From NCBI GenBank assembly GCA_036381215.1, contig DASVDF010000025.1, forward strand, positions 1-64,000: a DNA stretch of 64,000 nt, read 5' to 3'. The position numbers and the translations under genes were made by a program. The number at the start of each line of letters is the position of its first letter. The first letter of the stretch is position 1. The DNA is from IDS-8 sp036381215. Its GTDB lineage: Bacteria; Pseudomonadota; Gammaproteobacteria; Steroidobacterales; Woeseiaceae. The notes beneath the pieces were generated by a model, which saw only the letters and a list, made by a program, of their open reading frames with translations, searched no databases and was not told the DNA's origin. Below are positions 17,169-25,573 of this stretch, one piece after another.

Positions 17169-18077
17169 TTGAACGGCCACAATGTTTTTGCCGGCGCCTT
17201 CGTCGACCGCTCGGGGCATCGACGAGAGGACACCGCCTGGCTCAAGTCCGCCCTCGCCGCCGAGAACACCGTTTTCGTCCCGGTGTGGGGCGACAAATGC
17301 CTGGCCAGCGGCGAGCCGCTGCACGCGGTGCTGCTGCCCCGCCGCGATGTCGAGCCGTGGCTCAGGGAACCCGACGCGATCTTCCTCGGCATGTACCGCG
17401 ACCGGCCGGCGTTCGCCGTATCGATCGACGCGAAGGACGAGCCGCCGTTCGGCGACATCGGCCAGTTCCACGACCTGCGCTATCTCGGCAACGCCTTGCC
17501 CGTCGACGAGGCCAACCTCGTAGCCCAGGCGCGCGCCCTCGTCGTCTGGCACCAGTCGCAGAGGTTCTGCGGGCGCTGCGGCGCGCTGTCGCGGGCCGAA
17601 TCCGGCGGCAACACGCGCGTGTGTATCGGTCCGGAGTGCGGCATCCGCATTTTCCCGCGCGTCGATCCCGCGATCATCGTACTGGTGACGGACCGCGACC
17701 GCTGCCTGCTCGGCCGACAGGGCAACTGGCCGGAAGGCCGCTATTCCACCATCGCCGGCTTCGTCGAACCGGGCGAAAGCCTCGAGGACGCGGTGCAGCG
17801 CGAGGTGCTCGAGGAGACCAACATCTCCGTGCACAACATCCGCTATCACAGCTCGCAACCGTGGCCGTTCCCGTCCTCGCTCATGCTGGGCTTCATCGCC
17901 GACGCGCTCACCGACGAGATCGCGCTGAACGACGGCGAGCTGACCGACGCGAAGTGGTTCACCGTGAAGGAGCTCAAGTCCGGCTATCCGCTGCTGCCTT
18001 ATCGGCTGTCCATCGCGCGCCGCCTGGTTGACGACTGGGTGGAGGAGCACGACCACCCCGCACAGCGCCGCGGCTGA
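17169..18077 (+). CDS. nudC: NAD(+) diphosphatase / NAD-capped RNA decapping enzyme
   Basis: A 302-residue Nudix hydrolase that cleaves NAD(H) and removes NAD caps from RNA. It has the NudC zinc ribbon (FCGRCGA then CIGPECG), the Nudix box GFVEPGESLEDAVQREVLEE, and the NudC-specific SSQPWPFPSSLM that recognises the nicotinamide. The TTG start at 17169 gives an N-terminus (LNGHNVFAGAFVDRSGHRR) like that of the family; the longer in-frame reading upstream is arginine-rich and unlikely to be translated. It is followed closely by the NRDE gene. Confidence 0.9.
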   Translation: MNGHNVFAGAFVDRSGHRREDTAWLKSALAAENTVFVPVWGDKCLASGEPLHAVLLPRRDVEPWLREPDAIFLGMYRDRPAFAVSIDAKDEPPFGDIGQFHDLRYLGNALPVDEANLVAQARALVVWHQSQRFCGRCGALSRAESGGNTRVCIGPECGIRIFPRVDPAIIVLVTDRDRCLLGRQGNWPEGRYSTIAGFVEPGESLEDAVQREVLEETNISVHNIRYHSSQPWPFPSSLMLGFIADALTDEIALNDGELTDAKWFTVKELKSGYPLLPYRLSIARRLVDDWVEEHDHPAQRRG

Positions 18078-18083
18078 CGCGTC

Positions 18084-18857
18084 GTGTGCCTCATTGTCTT
18101 CGCCTGGCGCGCGCATCCGCACTACCGGCTGGTGCTCGCCGGCAATCGCGACGAGTTCCATTCCCGCCCGGCCGCCCCGCTCGGCTGGTGGGCGGACGCG
18201 CCGGAGGTGCTCGGCGGGCGTGACCTGCAAGCAGGCGGCACCTGGCTCGCGATGGCACGCTCGGGCCGGTTCGCGACGGTGACCAATTACCGTGAGGATC
18301 TGCGCCCGCAATCGGGCCTGCGCTCGCGCGGCGAGCTGGTCACGCGCTTTCTTGGGGCTGAGGAGAACGCGCTGGCGTTTGCCGCCGCGCTGGACGGTCG
18401 GTACGCGGGCTTCAGCCTGCTCGCCGCGACGCTCAGCGGCGACGGCGAGCTCGTCTACGTCTCCAATCGCGGCGATGCGCCGCGTGTGCTCGCGCCGGGC
18501 GTGTACGGACTCAGCAATGCGTCGCTCGACACACCCTGGCCGAAGCTGGTCCGGGCGAAAGCGCGGCTCGAGCGCGTGCTCGCGGAGGGCGTCGGCGTCG
18601 ACCCGTTGCTCGCGCTGCTCGCGGACCGCGAGCCGGGCAGCCCTGATGACATCGCCGACGCCATTGCCGACGATCTGCCGCAGCCCACGCTGCGCGCCAT
18701 CGCCGCGCCCTTCGTCGTCACGCCCGCCTACGGCACGCGCTGCTCCACCGTCGTGCTGGCGCGCAACGACGGCTACATCACCCTGCACGAGCGCCGCTTC
18801 GATCCCGCCGGCCTTCCCCTCGGCGACACCCGAAAGGACTTCCACCTCGCCGCGTAG
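18084..18857 (+). CDS. NRDE (TANGO2) family protein
   Basis: A 257-residue protein with the N-terminal CLIVFAW and the family-naming AGNRDEF motif, followed by GGRDLQAGGTWLAM and VTNYRE, all typical of NRDE/TANGO2 proteins. Members are implicated in haem trafficking and metabolism; the bacterial role is not settled. GTG start 6 bases after nudC. Its TAG stop codon is formed by the first bases of a REP-like repeat. Confidence 0.9.
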   Translation: MCLIVFAWRAHPHYRLVLAGNRDEFHSRPAAPLGWWADAPEVLGGRDLQAGGTWLAMARSGRFATVTNYREDLRPQSGLRSRGELVTRFLGAEENALAFAAALDGRYAGFSLLAATLSGDGELVYVSNRGDAPRVLAPGVYGLSNASLDTPWPKLVRAKARLERVLAEGVGVDPLLALLADREPGSPDDIADAIADDLPQPTLRAIAAPFVVTPAYGTRCSTVVLARNDGYITLHERRFDPAGLPLGDTRKDFHLAA

Positions 18858-18942
18858 GAGCCCGCATGGCGCGCAACCAAACGTCGCATTGACGAGGTCC
18901 GGGCACAGCCGCGATCGATCGCGCGCGATGCGCGCTCCTACA
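18854..18942. repeat. inverted pair of REP-like elements between convergent genes
   Basis: A forward copy (gtaggagcccgcatggcgcg, from 18854) and a reverse copy (ending gcgcgatgcgcgctcctac at about 18941) face each other. The forward copy supplies the TAG stop of the NRDE gene and the reverse copy supplies the TAG stop of the carboxylesterase gene. The pair could fold into a large hairpin acting on both transcripts. Confidence 0.8.
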
Positions 18943-19615
18943 GGTGCAGCGCCTCGTGTAGCCAGCGGCGGATGTCGGCGATCTCGTCGGGGCAGACGGC
19001 GTGGCCCATCGGGTATTCGTGCCACTCGACGGGGAAGCCGGCAACCTTGAGCGTTTCCGCGGAGGCGCGGCCGAAAGCGATGGGCACGGTCGGATCGAAG
19101 CTGCCGTGCGCCATGAAGACGGGCAGGTCGGCGGCGGGCACGGCGCGGCCGGCGACCGCCTCTGGCTCGAACGTCGCTGCGAGCGGCAGCCACGTAGAGA
19201 GCGCAATGATACCGGCGAGCCTCTGCCGGGAACGCGTGCCTGCGTGCAGCGCGATGGCGCCGCCCTGCGAGAAACCCGCGACGACGATGCGCTCGTACGC
19301 GACGCCGCGTGCGTGCTCGCGTTCAATCAGTTCCACGAGCTGTCCTGCACTGGCGCGGATTCCCTGCTCGTCCTGCGGCCGGCTGCGATCGAGGCTCACG
19401 ATGTCGTACCAGGCACGCATCGGCATACCGCCGTTGATCGTGACCGGGCGCACGGGTGCGTGCGGGAAGACGAAGCGGATGCCGGCATCGCCGAAAGTCA
19501 GCTCGGGGACGATCGGCTCGAAATCGTGACCGTCGGCGCCGAGCCCGTGCAGCCAGATCACGCTGCGGGTGACGCTCCCGCCGGTTTCGACTTCGACGGC
19601 ATCCGGCCGACTCAT
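18938..19615 (-). CDS. phospholipase/carboxylesterase-family hydrolase
   Basis: A 225-residue alpha/beta hydrolase of the acyl-protein thioesterase / carboxylesterase type. Conserved elements are SVIWLHGLGADGHDF (oxyanion loop), MRAWYDI, the nucleophile Ser in GFSQGGAIAL, the acid Asp in GSFDPTVP and the His in YPMGHAV. No signal peptide, so cytoplasmic. The ATG is preceded by gaggagc. The stop codon sits in a REP-like element. Natural substrate unknown. Confidence 0.9.
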   Translation of the reverse strand: MSRPDAVEVETGGSVTRSVIWLHGLGADGHDFEPIVPELTFGDAGIRFVFPHAPVRPVTINGGMPMRAWYDIVSLDRSRPQDEQGIRASAGQLVELIEREHARGVAYERIVVAGFSQGGAIALHAGTRSRQRLAGIIALSTWLPLAATFEPEAVAGRAVPAADLPVFMAHGSFDPTVPIAFGRASAETLKVAGFPVEWHEYPMGHAVCPDEIADIRRWLHEALHL

Positions 19616-19735
19616 GCGGTGCTCCTCGGACTGGGACAAATGCGGCCGGCATCTCGACGCGCATGCCGGACTCGGCGCAGGCAACGCGCCCCCGCGCCGG
19701 GAACGCGAGGGCGGCATCTTACCAGCCCGCCGGGC

Positions 19736-19782
19736 TTGACGGGCTATGCGCATGATGTTTATTCTATGCGCATAATTATTCA
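19736..19782 (+). promoter_or_regulatory. promoter and operator region of the arg operon
   Basis: A -35 TTGACG (19736-19741), 18-base spacer and -10 TATTCT (19760-19765) precede argR. The perfect palindrome ATGCGCAT occurs twice, 20 bases apart (19746-19753 and 19766-19773), within the extended direct repeat TATGCGCATRAT, and CGCATAATTATTCA (19769-19782) matches the core of the ArgR box consensus at 12 of 14 positions. The sites overlap the spacer and the probable transcription start, as expected for autorepression by ArgR; which motif is the true operator is undecided. Confidence 0.6.
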
Positions 19783-19791
19783 CTACCGCTC

Positions 19792-20250
19792 ATGCCACTA
19801 CCCCTTCGCAAACGTACCGACCGGCGCGAGACCCTGCGCCAGCTCCTGGAGAGCGGCCCGGCGGCCACGCAGCAGGAGCTGGTCGACGCGCTGACCGCGC
19901 GCGGCTTTCTCGCCACGCAATCGAGCGTCAGCCGCGATCTCCGCGATCTCGGCGCCGTCAAGACGCCGGCGGGCTACGAGCTGCGCGCGTCCGAGGCGGC
20001 CGGCGGCGACGCGGAGCTGAACGAGGTGGCCGGCCTGCTGCGCGAGCTGCAGCCGGCCGGTGCGAACCTGCTGGTGATCAGGACCGCGATCGGCGCCGCG
20101 CAACGCGTGGCGCTCGCCCTCGACCGCTCCGGCTGGCCGGAGATCGTCGGCAACGTCGGCGGCGACGACACCATCTTCACGGCGACGCCGAACGCGCGCG
20201 CACAGCGCGCGCTCATTCACCGCATCCAGCGCGCTACCGGGCGCGTCTGA
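19792..20250 (+). CDS. argR: arginine repressor
   Basis: A 152-residue ArgR. The N-terminal winged helix contains TQQELVDALTARGFLATQSSVSRDL, the recognition-helix region with the SVSRDL signature. The C-terminal oligomerisation domain has the arginine-binding GGDDTIF. It senses arginine and represses its own operon: argG starts 34 bases downstream and no terminator intervenes, so argR appears to be the first gene of the arginine operon rather than a stand-alone regulator. Confidence 0.92.
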   Translation: MPLPLRKRTDRRETLRQLLESGPAATQQELVDALTARGFLATQSSVSRDLRDLGAVKTPAGYELRASEAAGGDAELNEVAGLLRELQPAGANLLVIRTAIGAAQRVALALDRSGWPEIVGNVGGDDTIFTATPNARAQRALIHRIQRATGRV

Positions 20251-20283
20251 GCAGAACTCCATCTCGAGCAAAAGGAGCGACCA

Positions 20284-21495
20284 GTGGGCCGCGACGACTC
20301 TCCCATCATCCTCGCGTTCTCCGGCGGCCTCGACACGTCTTTCTGCGTGCCGTGGCTGACGGAAACGTACGGCCGCCCGGTCACGACCGTGACCGTCGAC
20401 ACCGGCGGCCTCGACGCCGACGCCGCGGCGGATCTCGAAGCGCGCGCGCTCGCGCTCGGTGCCGTCGAGCACCTGCTGATCGACGCGAAGCAGGCCTTTT
20501 TCGCGGACGTGCTGAAGTTCCTCATCGCCGGCAACGTGCGCCGCGGACACCTGTATCCACTCTGCGTCGGCGCCGAACGCGGGCTCCAGGCCGCGAGCCT
20601 CGCGCGCATCGCGCGCGAGCGCGGCGCGGCGACCGTCGCGCACGGCTGCACCGCTGCCGGCAACGACCAGGTGCGCTTCGAGGTGGCGCTGCGCACGCTC
20701 TACCCCGGGCTCGAGATCCTCGCGCCGGTGCGCGACAACCGCTGGGCGCGCCCGGAGCAGCTCGCGTATCTCGAGCGCCACGGGCTGCCGCTGCCGCCGC
20801 AGGGCTCCGCGTATTCGATCAACCGCGGGCTGTGGGGCATCACGATCGGCGGCCGCGAGACGCTCGCCTCCGAGCGCTCGCTGCCGGAAGACGCGTGGGT
20901 GCTGTCACGCGATGCCTTCACGAGCCCGCGGCCCGCCTCGGAGCATTCGCTCGTCTTCGAGCGCGGGGTGCCGACGGCGCTCGACGGCGAGATGCTCGAT
21001 CCCGTGGCGCTGATCGGCAAGCTCGAACGGCTCGCGGGCGACTATGCGATCGGCCGCGGCATCCATCTAGGCGACACGGTGCTCGGCACCAAGGGGCGGG
21101 TCGCGTTCGAGGCGCCGGCAGCGGAAGTGCTGATCACGGCGCACCGCGAGCTGGAGAAGCTCGTGCTCTCCGCGCCGCAGCTCCGCATCAAGGACCAGGT
21201 CGCCGCGATCTACGGCGATCTCGTGCACGAAGGCCGGCAGCTCGACCCGGCGTGCCGCGACGTCGAGGCGCTGCTCGCCTCCTCGCAGCAGCGCGTGAGC
21301 GGCGCCGTCAGCTTCATGCTGCGGCCGGGCAACCTGTTCATCACCGGCGTCACCTCGCCGCATTCGCTGCTCGCGGCGACGCGCGGCGTGTACGGAGAGG
21401 CCGCGGGCGAATGGACGCCTGAGGACGCGCAGGGCTACGCGCGCATCCTCGCGCTGCCCGGAATGCTCCAGACGCGAGCGGCAGGGGGGCTCTGA
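20284..21495 (+). CDS. argG: argininosuccinate synthase
   Basis: Joins citrulline and aspartate with ATP to argininosuccinate. The 403-residue protein begins with the N-type ATP pyrophosphatase P-loop AFSGGLDTSFC and retains the family's AHGCTAAGNDQVRFE and the SAYSINRGLWG segment. The GTG start has an excellent ribosome site (aaaggag). The following gene begins 1 base after its stop. Confidence 0.95.
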   Translation: MGRDDSPIILAFSGGLDTSFCVPWLTETYGRPVTTVTVDTGGLDADAAADLEARALALGAVEHLLIDAKQAFFADVLKFLIAGNVRRGHLYPLCVGAERGLQAASLARIARERGAATVAHGCTAAGNDQVRFEVALRTLYPGLEILAPVRDNRWARPEQLAYLERHGLPLPPQGSAYSINRGLWGITIGGRETLASERSLPEDAWVLSRDAFTSPRPASEHSLVFERGVPTALDGEMLDPVALIGKLERLAGDYAIGRGIHLGDTVLGTKGRVAFEAPAAEVLITAHRELEKLVLSAPQLRIKDQVAAIYGDLVHEGRQLDPACRDVEALLASSQQRVSGAVSFMLRPGNLFITGVTSPHSLLAATRGVYGEAAGEWTPEDAQGYARILALPGMLQTRAAGGL

Positions 21496-21496
21496 G

Positions 21497-22567
21497 ATGA
21501 GAACGGTGTTTGCCGACAAGATCGCGTCCGTGGCGCAGCACGCAAACCTCGGGCGCGAGCTGCGGGTCGCCGACGACGTGCCCTGCGAGGAAGGCGTGCT
21601 GGTCGCGGTGCGCGTCCGGAACAACAAGACCCGTTACAACCAGCTCGAGCTCACCAGCGGGCGCATGGCCAAGGTGAACGCGGGCGACGTGATCGTCGGC
21701 GCGCTCGGCCACCGCAAGGCGCTCTTCGGCTACTCGGGGCATCTGCCGGAGTCGCTGCCCGTCGGCGCGTCGGTGCAGATCCTGAACATCGGCGGGGTGC
21801 TCGGCATCTGCGATTCGGTGAACCCGGAGGTCGGTGAGCCGTTCGACTGCGAGGTGCTCGGCACCGTGCTCGACTTCCCCTATCTCGGGGAGCGCATCGG
21901 CGTGCCGGCGCGCGCCGGAGCCACCCGGCTGGATCCCGCGGCGCCGCTCGACGTGCGCGGCGTGCCGGTGGTCGCGCTCGCCGGCACCTGCATGGACTCC
22001 GGCAAGACGGCCGCGGCCTGTGCGATCGTAAGCCGCTTGCGCCATCACGGCGTGCACGTCGCCGCGTGCAAGGCGACGGGCGTTTCGCTGCGGCGGGACA
22101 TCCTCGCGATGCAGGACGCGGGCGCCGCGGAAACGATGCTCTTTTCGGATTTCGGCGTCGTCGCCACGACCCGCGCCAACGGCCCCGCGCTCACGCGCGC
22201 GCTGCTCTCGGTGCTCGCGCGTCATGAGCCGGACGCGATCGTGGTCGAGCTCGGCGACGGCCTGCTCGGCGCATACGGGGTGGATGCGATCCTGGCCGAC
22301 GAGGCGATCCGCGCCGCGTTGACTGTCGTCGTCCTGTGCGCGAACGATCCGGTGGCCGCCTGGGGCGGCGCGAAGATCCTGCGCGAGCAGTACGGCATCG
22401 AGCCGGCGGTCGTCAGCGGGCCGGCGACGGACAACGCCGTCGGCATCGAGCAGATCCGCACAGGCCTGGCCTTGCCCGCCATCAATGCGCTCACCGCCGG
22501 CGCGGCGCTCGGCGACCGGATCGCGGCAGCACTCGGGTTCGCCGCGCAGTCGGAGGCGGCGGCATGA
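21497..22567 (+). CDS. P-loop protein of unknown function inside the arginine operon
   Basis: A 356-residue soluble protein for which I recognise no assigned function. Residues 25-150 form a beta-rich N-terminal part. From about residue 155 a P-loop domain begins: Walker A GTCMDSGKT (163-171), then CKATG and later VVELGDGLLGAYG. The GTxxxxGKT loop and this layout recall the dethiobiotin-synthetase/CobB-like class and the DUF1611 family, one member of which (DgcN) has been described as a D-glutamate N-acetyltransferase; that link is by eye only. It starts 1 base after argG and overlaps argC by 4 bases (ATGA), so it is made together with arginine enzymes. No N-acetylglutamate synthase domain is present anywhere in this operon. 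Confidence 0.6.
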   Translation: MRTVFADKIASVAQHANLGRELRVADDVPCEEGVLVAVRVRNNKTRYNQLELTSGRMAKVNAGDVIVGALGHRKALFGYSGHLPESLPVGASVQILNIGGVLGICDSVNPEVGEPFDCEVLGTVLDFPYLGERIGVPARAGATRLDPAAPLDVRGVPVVALAGTCMDSGKTAAACAIVSRLRHHGVHVAACKATGVSLRRDILAMQDAGAAETMLFSDFGVVATTRANGPALTRALLSVLARHEPDAIVVELGDGLLGAYGVDAILADEAIRAALTVVVLCANDPVAAWGGAKILREQYGIEPAVVSGPATDNAVGIEQIRTGLALPAINALTAGAALGDRIAAALGFAAQSEAAA

Positions 22568-23619
22568 GCATATCGGCCGTCGTCCTCGGCGCGACCGGCT
22601 ACGTCGGCGGCGAGCTGCTACGCCTGCTCGGCCAGCACCCGACCTTGCGGCTGGCGGCCGCGGTTTCCGAGAGCCGCGGCGGTGACGCGATCGCGGCGGC
22701 GTTCCCGCATCTCGCTCCGCTGTATCCGCAAAAGTGCTTCGATGCGCACGACACCTGGATCGACAGCGTCGAAGCAGGTGCCCGGCTCGCGCTGTTCTCG
22801 GCCGCCCCGCACGGCGCATCGGCGCCGCTGATCCGGGCCGCGCTCGGCGCGGCGGCGGAACGCGGCATCGACGCGCACGTGGTCGATGCCTCCGCCGACT
22901 TCCGCTATCGCGACGCGGACGCGTGGCAAGGCGTGTACGGTGCGCCGCACGGCGCCCCGGACCTGCTCGAGGAGTTCTGCTGCGCGCTGCCGGAGCACCT
23001 GCCCAGTGCCACCGCGCGGCACGTCGGCCACCCCGGCTGCTTCACCAGCGCGGTGCTGCTCGCCGCGGTGCCGCTCGTGGCGGCCGCCGCGGTAGGCGAA
23101 GACCTCTACGTCACGGGCACCACCGGCAGCACCGGCTCGGGCCGCTCACCGCAACCCGGCACGCACCACCCGGAGCGGCATTCGAACCTGTACGCGTACA
23201 AGCCCTACGCGCACCGCCACGCGCCGGAGATGGAGAACCTGATCCGCGACACCGCCGGCCGCGCGGCGCTCGTGCATTTCGTGCCGCACTCCGGGCCGTT
23301 CGCGCGCGGCATCTACGTGACCCTGCAGGCGCAGCTCGAGACCCGCGCCACCGCGGAAGATCTCACCGGGATCTTCCGCGATGCCTATCGCGATGCGCCG
23401 TTCGTGCAGATCGTCGACGGCGCGCCGAAGCTCAAGGACGTCGTCGCGAGCAATTACTGCCGGATCGGCGTCGCGGAGTCGCGCGGGCGCGTGGTCGTCA
23501 CCTGCGCGCTCGACAACCTGCTGAAAGGCGCCGCGGGCGGCGCCGTGCAGTGGATGAACCGGCTGTTCGGCCTGCCCGAAACCGCAGGGCTGCTGGCGCC
23601 CGCGCCCGCCTGGACCTGA
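22564..23619 (+). CDS. argC: N-acetyl-gamma-glutamyl-phosphate reductase
   Basis: NADPH-dependent reduction of the acylglutamyl phosphate to the semialdehyde. The 351-residue protein has the Rossmann start VVLGATGYVGGELLRLL, the catalytic Cys in VGHPGCFTSAVLL, the TGSTGSGR loop and the conserved His-rich stretch KPYAHRHAPEM. The HPGCF form and the length resemble the type 1 enzyme. If the pathway uses succinyl rather than acetyl intermediates, this enzyme would act on the succinyl form. Confidence 0.93.
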   Translation: MSISAVVLGATGYVGGELLRLLGQHPTLRLAAAVSESRGGDAIAAAFPHLAPLYPQKCFDAHDTWIDSVEAGARLALFSAAPHGASAPLIRAALGAAAERGIDAHVVDASADFRYRDADAWQGVYGAPHGAPDLLEEFCCALPEHLPSATARHVGHPGCFTSAVLLAAVPLVAAAAVGEDLYVTGTTGSTGSGRSPQPGTHHPERHSNLYAYKPYAHRHAPEMENLIRDTAGRAALVHFVPHSGPFARGIYVTLQAQLETRATAEDLTGIFRDAYRDAPFVQIVDGAPKLKDVVASNYCRIGVAESRGRVVVTCALDNLLKGAAGGAVQWMNRLFGLPETAGLLAPAPAWT

Positions 23620-23630
23620 GAGGAAAAAAG

Positions 23631-24638
23631 ATGCAAGCGTTCCACGACCTCGCCGATTTCTCCGACGGCGAATTGCGCGAGCTGCTCACGCTCGCCGGCC
23701 GGCTCGAAAGGCAGCCCGAGCCGCAGGCGCTCACCGGGAAGGTGTTCGCCATGCTGTTCCTGAGCCCCAGCTTGCGCACGCTCGCCTCCTTCCAGGCGGC
23801 AATGACGCGGCTCGGCGGCGGCTCGTTCGTGATCTCGCCGTCGATGTCGATTCACGGGCTGGAGACGCGTCCGGGCATCGTCATGGACGGACCCGCCGCG
23901 GAGCACATCCGCGAGGCGATCCCGGTGATCGCTTCCTACGGCGACGCGATCGGCATCCGTGCGTTCGCCGAGCGCCGCAATCTCGAGCACGACCTCGCGG
24001 ACACGGAGTTCCTCTCCATGGTGGAGCTCGTCGGCACCCCGTGGGTCAACATGGAATCGGCGATGCAGCACCCCTGCCAGAGCCTCGCCGACTGGAAGAC
24101 GCTCGACGACCTCGAGGTACCCGCGAACGGCGGCAAGTTCGTCCTGAGCTGGGCCTACCACCCGCTCGCGCTGCCGCTCGCCGTGCCGGCGTCGACGCTC
24201 TACATGGCGGCGAGACGCGGCATGGACGTGACGGTGCTGCGCCCGGAAGGTTTCGCTCTGCCCGATCCCGTGATGCAGAAAACGGCCGCGGCCGCGAGCG
24301 CGGCGGGCGGCAGCGTGCGCGAGACGGACGACCGCCGCGAGGCGCTCGCCGGCGCGCACGTGATCTACGCGAAATCCTGGTCGTCCACGAAGCACTATGG
24401 CGACAAGCTCAAGGACCAGGACGCGCGCCGGCAGCTCGAGGACTGGTGCGTCGACGAGCCGTGGTTCGAATCCGCCGCCGAGGACTGCCGCTTCATGCAC
24501 TGCCTGCCGGTGCGCCGCAACGTCGTCGTGACCGAGCGCGTGCTCGATGGCCCGCGCAGCGTCGTGATCGCCGAGGCGCGCAACCGCATGCTGGCGCAGA
24601 TGGCGGTGCTGCATCGCATGCTCGGAGCCTCGTCGTGA
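23631..24638 (+). CDS. argF': N-acyl-ornithine carbamoyltransferase (acetyl or succinyl type)
   Basis: Carbamoylates an N-acylated ornithine, so the acyl group is removed only after citrulline formation. The 335-residue protein has the carbamoyl phosphate loop SPSLRT (45-50), HPCQSLADW (147-155) and MHCLPVRRN near the C-terminus. The stretch MDGPAAEHIREAIPVIASYGDAIG follows the Bacteroides succinylornithine enzyme (EHLLEAIPVMGCYCD) more closely than the Xanthomonas acetylornithine enzyme. At the specificity position, Glu92 in Xanthomonas and Pro90 in Bacteroides, this protein has Ala90. It is clearly not an ordinary ornithine carbamoyltransferase. The ATG follows an aggaaaaa ribosome site. 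Confidence 0.88.
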   Translation: MQAFHDLADFSDGELRELLTLAGRLERQPEPQALTGKVFAMLFLSPSLRTLASFQAAMTRLGGGSFVISPSMSIHGLETRPGIVMDGPAAEHIREAIPVIASYGDAIGIRAFAERRNLEHDLADTEFLSMVELVGTPWVNMESAMQHPCQSLADWKTLDDLEVPANGGKFVLSWAYHPLALPLAVPASTLYMAARRGMDVTVLRPEGFALPDPVMQKTAAAASAAGGSVRETDDRREALAGAHVIYAKSWSSTKHYGDKLKDQDARRQLEDWCVDEPWFESAAEDCRFMHCLPVRRNVVVTERVLDGPRSVVIAEARNRMLAQMAVLHRMLGASS

Positions 24639-24658
24639 GGTCGGGACAGGAGCGCGCG

Positions 24659-25573
24659 GTGGTCGTCTCCGCGCTCAAGCATGCGGCGCCCTACATCCGC
24701 CTCTACAAGCGCAAGGTGTTCGTGCTGAAGGTCGGCGGCGAAATCTTCGCCGACGATGCGGCCACGCGCGCGTTCATGGAGCAGGTCGGCATCCTGCACC
24801 AGGTCGGTATCCGCGTCGTGCTCGTGCACGGCGGCGGCCCGCAGTCGAGCAAGCTCGCGGACGCGCTCGGGCTCGACACGAAGTTCGTCGATGGCCGGCG
24901 CGTGACGGACGGCGCGTCGCTCGACGTCGCGACCATGGTGCTGAACGGCCTCATCAACACGCGCGTGCTCGCGGCCTGCCGCGATCTCGAGATCCCCGCC
25001 GTCGGCATCAGCGGCGTGGACGCGGGCCTGATTCGCGCGCACCGGAGGCCGCCGGTGCGGCGCAACGGCGGCGACACCGTCGATTACGGGTTCGTCGGCG
25101 ACATCGAGGGGGTGGACGCCGAGGTGCTGAAAAAGCAGCTCGACAACGGCCTCATGCCGGTCGTGAGCCCGCTCTCCTGCGATGCGTCCGGCACGCTGCT
25201 CAACATCAACGCGGACACCGTGGCGGCGGCCATCGCCGCGGAGCTCGGCGCGGAGAAGCTGATCCTCGCGACCGGCGCGCCGGGGATCCTGAGGGACGTG
25301 CGCGATCCGCAGTCGCTCATCTCCTACATCGACCGCACCGAGCTCGGCAAGCTGCGCGATTCGGGCGCGATCGCCGACGGCATGCTGCCCAAGGTGGCGG
25401 CGATCGAGGCGGCGCTCGCCAAGGGCGTCGCGCGCGTGCACGTCGTCTCGTTCAAGCTGGCGGACAGCCTGCTGCTCGAGGTGTTCACGAACGAGGGCAC
25501 GGGCACGCTCATCGTCGACGACATCGCCGCCCTCACGCCCGCCGAGCAGGCTTCGGCCGGAGAGCGCGCGTGA
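24659..25573 (+). CDS. argB: acetylglutamate (acylglutamate) kinase
   Basis: Phosphorylates N-acylglutamate, the committed step controlled by arginine in many bacteria. The 304-residue amino acid kinase has VFVLKVGGEIF, VLVHGGGPQSSKLADALG, VNINADTVAAAIA-type LLNINADTVAAAIAAEL and KLILATGAPGIL. Unlike the Xanthomonas bifunctional enzyme it has no C-terminal acetyltransferase domain, so it cannot itself make N-acetylglutamate. The GTG at 24659 is preferred because aggag sits 6 bases upstream; a GTG at 24635 overlapping the argF' stop is the alternative. Confidence 0.92.
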   Translation: MVVSALKHAAPYIRLYKRKVFVLKVGGEIFADDAATRAFMEQVGILHQVGIRVVLVHGGGPQSSKLADALGLDTKFVDGRRVTDGASLDVATMVLNGLINTRVLAACRDLEIPAVGISGVDAGLIRAHRRPPVRRNGGDTVDYGFVGDIEGVDAEVLKKQLDNGLMPVVSPLSCDASGTLLNINADTVAAAIAAELGAEKLILATGAPGILRDVRDPQSLISYIDRTELGKLRDSGAIADGMLPKVAAIEAALAKGVARVHVVSFKLADSLLLEVFTNEGTGTLIVDDIAALTPAEQASAGERA

